Positions 60,801-64,000 of a DNA stretch of 64,000 nucleotides are shown here, piece by piece. The notes beneath the pieces were generated by a model. That model searched no databases, had not been told where the DNA came from, and saw only the letters and a program-made list of their open reading frames with translations. The position numbers and the translations under genes are program-made. How positions within the stretch are numbered: the stretch's first letter is position 1; each line of letters starts with the position of its first letter. Source of the stretch: Sclerurus mexicanus (taxonomy: Eukaryota > Chordata > Aves > Passeriformes > Furnariidae). The stretch lies in the NCBI GenBank assembly GCA_013396755.1, contig VWZF01006833.1:934796-998795 (forward strand), in the 5' to 3' direction.

Positions 60801-63527
60801 CGTGTACAGTAAGTACTTAGGCAGAACCTATTTTATGTTTAAGAGTTTAATCCAAAAAGATCCCCATTCCCATGTGATCCTTGGGTACTGTTATGATAAT
60901 GTGGTCTCAACACTATCAATAGTTATGCTTCTACAAATGTTTTCATTTTCCATATTAAGGTGTATCTCCTTATCCAAAACCACTCGACTGTATCCGATTA
61001 TGAGCACTTATCAGTGTTATTTCAGAAAAAAAAGTGCAAGCAAGACTGTATTACACAATCTAACAGGTAAGAAAAATCCTGCAAATGTGCATTCCTGGCC
61101 ATGTTTCACAAGATATCAGAGTGATTTCAAACAAATGTGAAACAATTTTTGTGCTTAAAAATGTAAATTGAGGTAGCTCTACTGGTTTAATTCAGAGAAA
61201 TTATTTTACAAACAAATAACAGAATCAGTGAATTGTTCAGCCACAATTAGAAACTGTCTTGTAACTTCAGGTTTGCATTTGAATCAGTGCTGTTTCCATC
61301 TCCTTTACAAAAGGGCTGCTAGAAGAAAACCTATAGACAGAGGCAATCAAAGTGTACACCACGAGACTGTTACAGGGTCCAGGACTTGCCTTCAGTCGGG
61401 ACTGACATTTCCATTTCATGAGCTTAGGGGAGAACAGTCATCATCTGGTTTTCAGTGCATGAAAATACATACACATATACATGCTCTGCTCAATCCAACA
61501 ATTATGGCTGCAGCCTCCTTTTCCACCTCCCAGAAATTGCTGTTTAGGGTAATAGATGCCCAACATACAGTTCAAAGCACAGTATCTCCAGTTCCCTTTC
61601 ATATGTTCTTTATCTAACTCTGTTTCTTCTACTAACCACTACATCAGACATGGAAAACTTTGGGGACTTTCGAGACTGCTTTAAAACAAAAACAGTAATT
61701 CTTTTTCCTTAGTGCAGATGCAATATTTTAAATCAAAGATACTAACTTAGCAAAGTAAGTTTCTGATTCATGTTCTAATTTAAGTGCCTATGGTGATGTT
61801 TCTCTGACATTTGGATTTACACATTCTTGTGTTTCAGGAAATGGTTCGTATCTCATGTATGATTAGGTAGATTTAGTTGCTGCAAGGAAATAGCTCAAGC
61901 TCTTTTTTTAAAAAATAGGCACATGCAGAAGCAACATTTATATGTCTCTTCAAACAGACCCTGGTGAAATATAGTCATAGAGAATGAAGTTGATCCCTCT
62001 GCTAGTGAGAACAATAAAGCTTATGTACCACTTAAGTCTCTAAAACAGGGTTTAAGTAGGAGTTAAGCATAATTTTTTCAGGCACTCTTCATGGGGAAAA
62101 ATTTACTAGCAGAAGGCTTGAATAACTTGAGCAGAGGGCAGTAGGGACAACACAAAAGGAAGGAGTAGGGAATCATGCTTCAACATGCTAACTGTTGGTA
62201 AAGGTCAGCTTCCTACTGACAATAAAGTGTGGTCGCTGTATTTATCTGGCAGATCCCTGGGACAATGGCTGGTAATCTACAGATAGCTTTTTAGAGGGGT
62301 TTGAGCAGTAGCCTTTGCTCAGCATAACTATTATTCTCTAAAAAGTTTCTGTATTTAGTTCTCATGTGCCCTGAACAATACAGTCCAGAAAGAACATTAG
62401 GAGTCCATGAAACCACATGGAGAAAAAAAATAAGCTCCAAAATAAGTTTTTTAAGAAAACGCACATTTTAGTTTTCAAGTTCTGTGGCTGGTAGTGCCTA
62501 AAATCGTATTTCCTCCATTGTCAGTGGAGAATTTTCCCTGGAGCCGAAATTGTATAATCACTCAGAAGAGACACTGCAAAAGATCTGCCAAAAAAATATA
62601 TGCAAGACCCAACAGAAAACAAACAACAAGACACGCAAAGAAAACACAAACTGATGAAACTGCATTCTGGTGTGGGCACAAATGGGCAATTGTCAGGCTA
62701 TTTGCCACCATACGCTAAATGCCATCCCTCCTTTGACTTATGCCATGGGTCTTACGCTTTTTTGGTCACAGTTGACTTAAGTCATCTTTAGCTTTGAACC
62801 CTCCAGCTTTTATCAGTTTGCATTATAATCTCCGTGTTATTCAGGTTTATTTTTTAGCACGTACATGCACCCACACACCCAAATTCACACACGGCCAGAC
62901 AAAAATAAGGAAATTTTTATCATTATAGTATTTTGGCAGCATAATGGGAATAGACAGCAACTACTTTGTGTTACAAATTTGAATGTGAAATTTCAGAAAA
63001 CCTCCTTGCATTAAAAATGAATTAACTGTGTGATTATTAATTGTGCATATTCCAATCCCTTTGTGCTGTACTGCATGTTTCTTGAATCTCATTTGAATCC
63101 TTTGGCTAAGTAATGTGTCAAGGGGGGTACTAGCCTGAATGCCTGGGTTATTTAAAAAGCAGGACAGCACTTCCAGATTAGAATACCAATGAGTGGGGTT
63201 AAAAAGGCTCTACTGTAGTTGGAGGGCAGCTCTCAGTCTGAGTAGTACCTGAAAAGGACCTCCATGGACTAATTTTCAGAATCACATTGTAATGTGGGCT
63301 CATGTCAATCATCAGAACAGACAGCTTCATCCCATGATATAAACTAGTTATACATTCAAGAGCTGCCAGAGGATCTTCATTAAAAAGGGACTTAGCATTA
63401 AAAGAAGAAGGTTGTTTTATTATAATACTTCAAACACAGTTTTTTGTTTTATATGTTCTCAGAAATCTTTTTTGTTCTTCTTCACAATATCAAAAAAAGT
63501 GCCACAGAAGCAGCAAAAACATTAAAT
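57816..63527. other. Noncoding DNA, nothing recognised
   Basis: A nine-C run lies at 58377-58385 after an A-rich stretch. Open frames of 117-129 codons at 59873 (minus), 60787 (plus) and 61228 (plus) carry no recognisable domain. No transposon could be read. Confidence 0.6.
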
Positions 63528-63548
63528 ATTCCCATTTTTAATGGGAAT
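63528..63548. repeat. Hairpin, 9-bp perfect stem, TTT loop
   Basis: ATTCCCATT (63528-63536) and AATGGGAAT (63540-63548) are perfect reverse complements around TTT. No context suggests a function. Confidence 0.6.
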
Positions 63549-64000
63549 CAAGGTAGCTTTCTGGTTTAAGGCATTAAAAATCATATACATTTTTCTAAAT
63601 ATATTCATGTCTTTGAATAACAAAAAGAAGTCTCTAGATGTAATAGGAGGATGTTTTTAATCTTTTGTGAGAAGGGATTTGCAGAGCTGACTACTCAAGG
63701 TACAATATCTACTGGCAAAGTATATCAGTGAGAGCTTTATACATATAAATTTGTATAAGAGCTTTGGGCTATCCACAAGCTTCCAGATACCAGTTAGATA
63801 TTACAATCCATGTCATTAAAATTTAATATGATTGTGTTAAGAAGAAAACATTAATATCATCCATGTAAGTAAATCATTGACACAGTAATCTAGTATTTCA
63901 AAAAACCTTAACAGGGGTTTATTGAAAAATAAATAGATAAATGTATCTATTTACCTATATGGGCGTCATTTCAAAGAACCTGATTTAAATATAATTTCAA
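63549..64000. other. Noncoding DNA to the window edge
   Basis: AT-rich with no recognised feature. No gene is cut by the window edge as far as can be seen. Confidence 0.6.

Noticed and set aside
1..64000. CRISPR arrays, bacterial operons, plasmid or phage modules
   Set aside because: No regularly spaced repeats, no dense coding, no ribosome binding sites; CR1 and MIR-type relics show animal nuclear DNA.

Overview
The window looks like AT-rich, gene-poor nuclear DNA from a bird, or at least a sauropsid. I find no complete protein-coding gene, no tRNA or rRNA gene, and no bacterial-type features (operons, ribosome binding sites). The longest open frame is about 160 codons and resembles no family I know. 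The case for a bird rests on two decayed CR1 LINE tails whose reverse-transcriptase residues can still be read (minus strand near 46.0-46.8 kb, plus strand near 37.7-38.2 kb), low repeat density, short microsatellites, and A/C-rich or G/T-rich low-complexity blocks (24.6-25.0 kb, around a 24-N assembly gap, and 42.6-42.7 kb). The window is probably intergenic or lies in a very large intron; the sequence does not show which gene.

Layout. 0-9 kb: unremarkable AT-rich DNA with two compact palindromes. 9.06-9.44 kb: a dense block of TALE-homeodomain-like sites and nested inverted repeats, a candidate enhancer. 15.1-18.5 kb: a 26-bp near-perfect palindrome and two stretches with the look of conserved noncoding elements (CNEs). 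18.9-24 kb: a 14-bp-stem hairpin, a probable CR1/L3-type tail and an ancient hairpin repeat. 27.7-32.1 kb: two more CNE-like stretches and a small CpG-rich segment (31.8-32.1 kb) that could be a promoter or enhancer. 34.8 kb: an L2-type retroposon tail. 37.7-38.2 kb: CR1. 44.8-45.2 kb: a coding relic that reads as the C-terminal reverse-transcriptase region of a Penelope-like element, still open for 88 codons. 46.0-46.8 kb: CR1. 46.85-47.76 kb: a CNE-like block containing an 87-nt segment that looks like an in-frame exon. 53.0-53.2 kb: an MIR-type SINE relic. The rest is ordinary noncoding DNA with a few short inverted repeats.

The items most worth a second look are the Penelope-like relic, the 87-nt exon-like segment, the CpG-rich segment and the group of near-perfect palindromes. 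No genes are seen working together. The CNE calls rest on composition and motif density only; no alignment was available, so their confidence is low.
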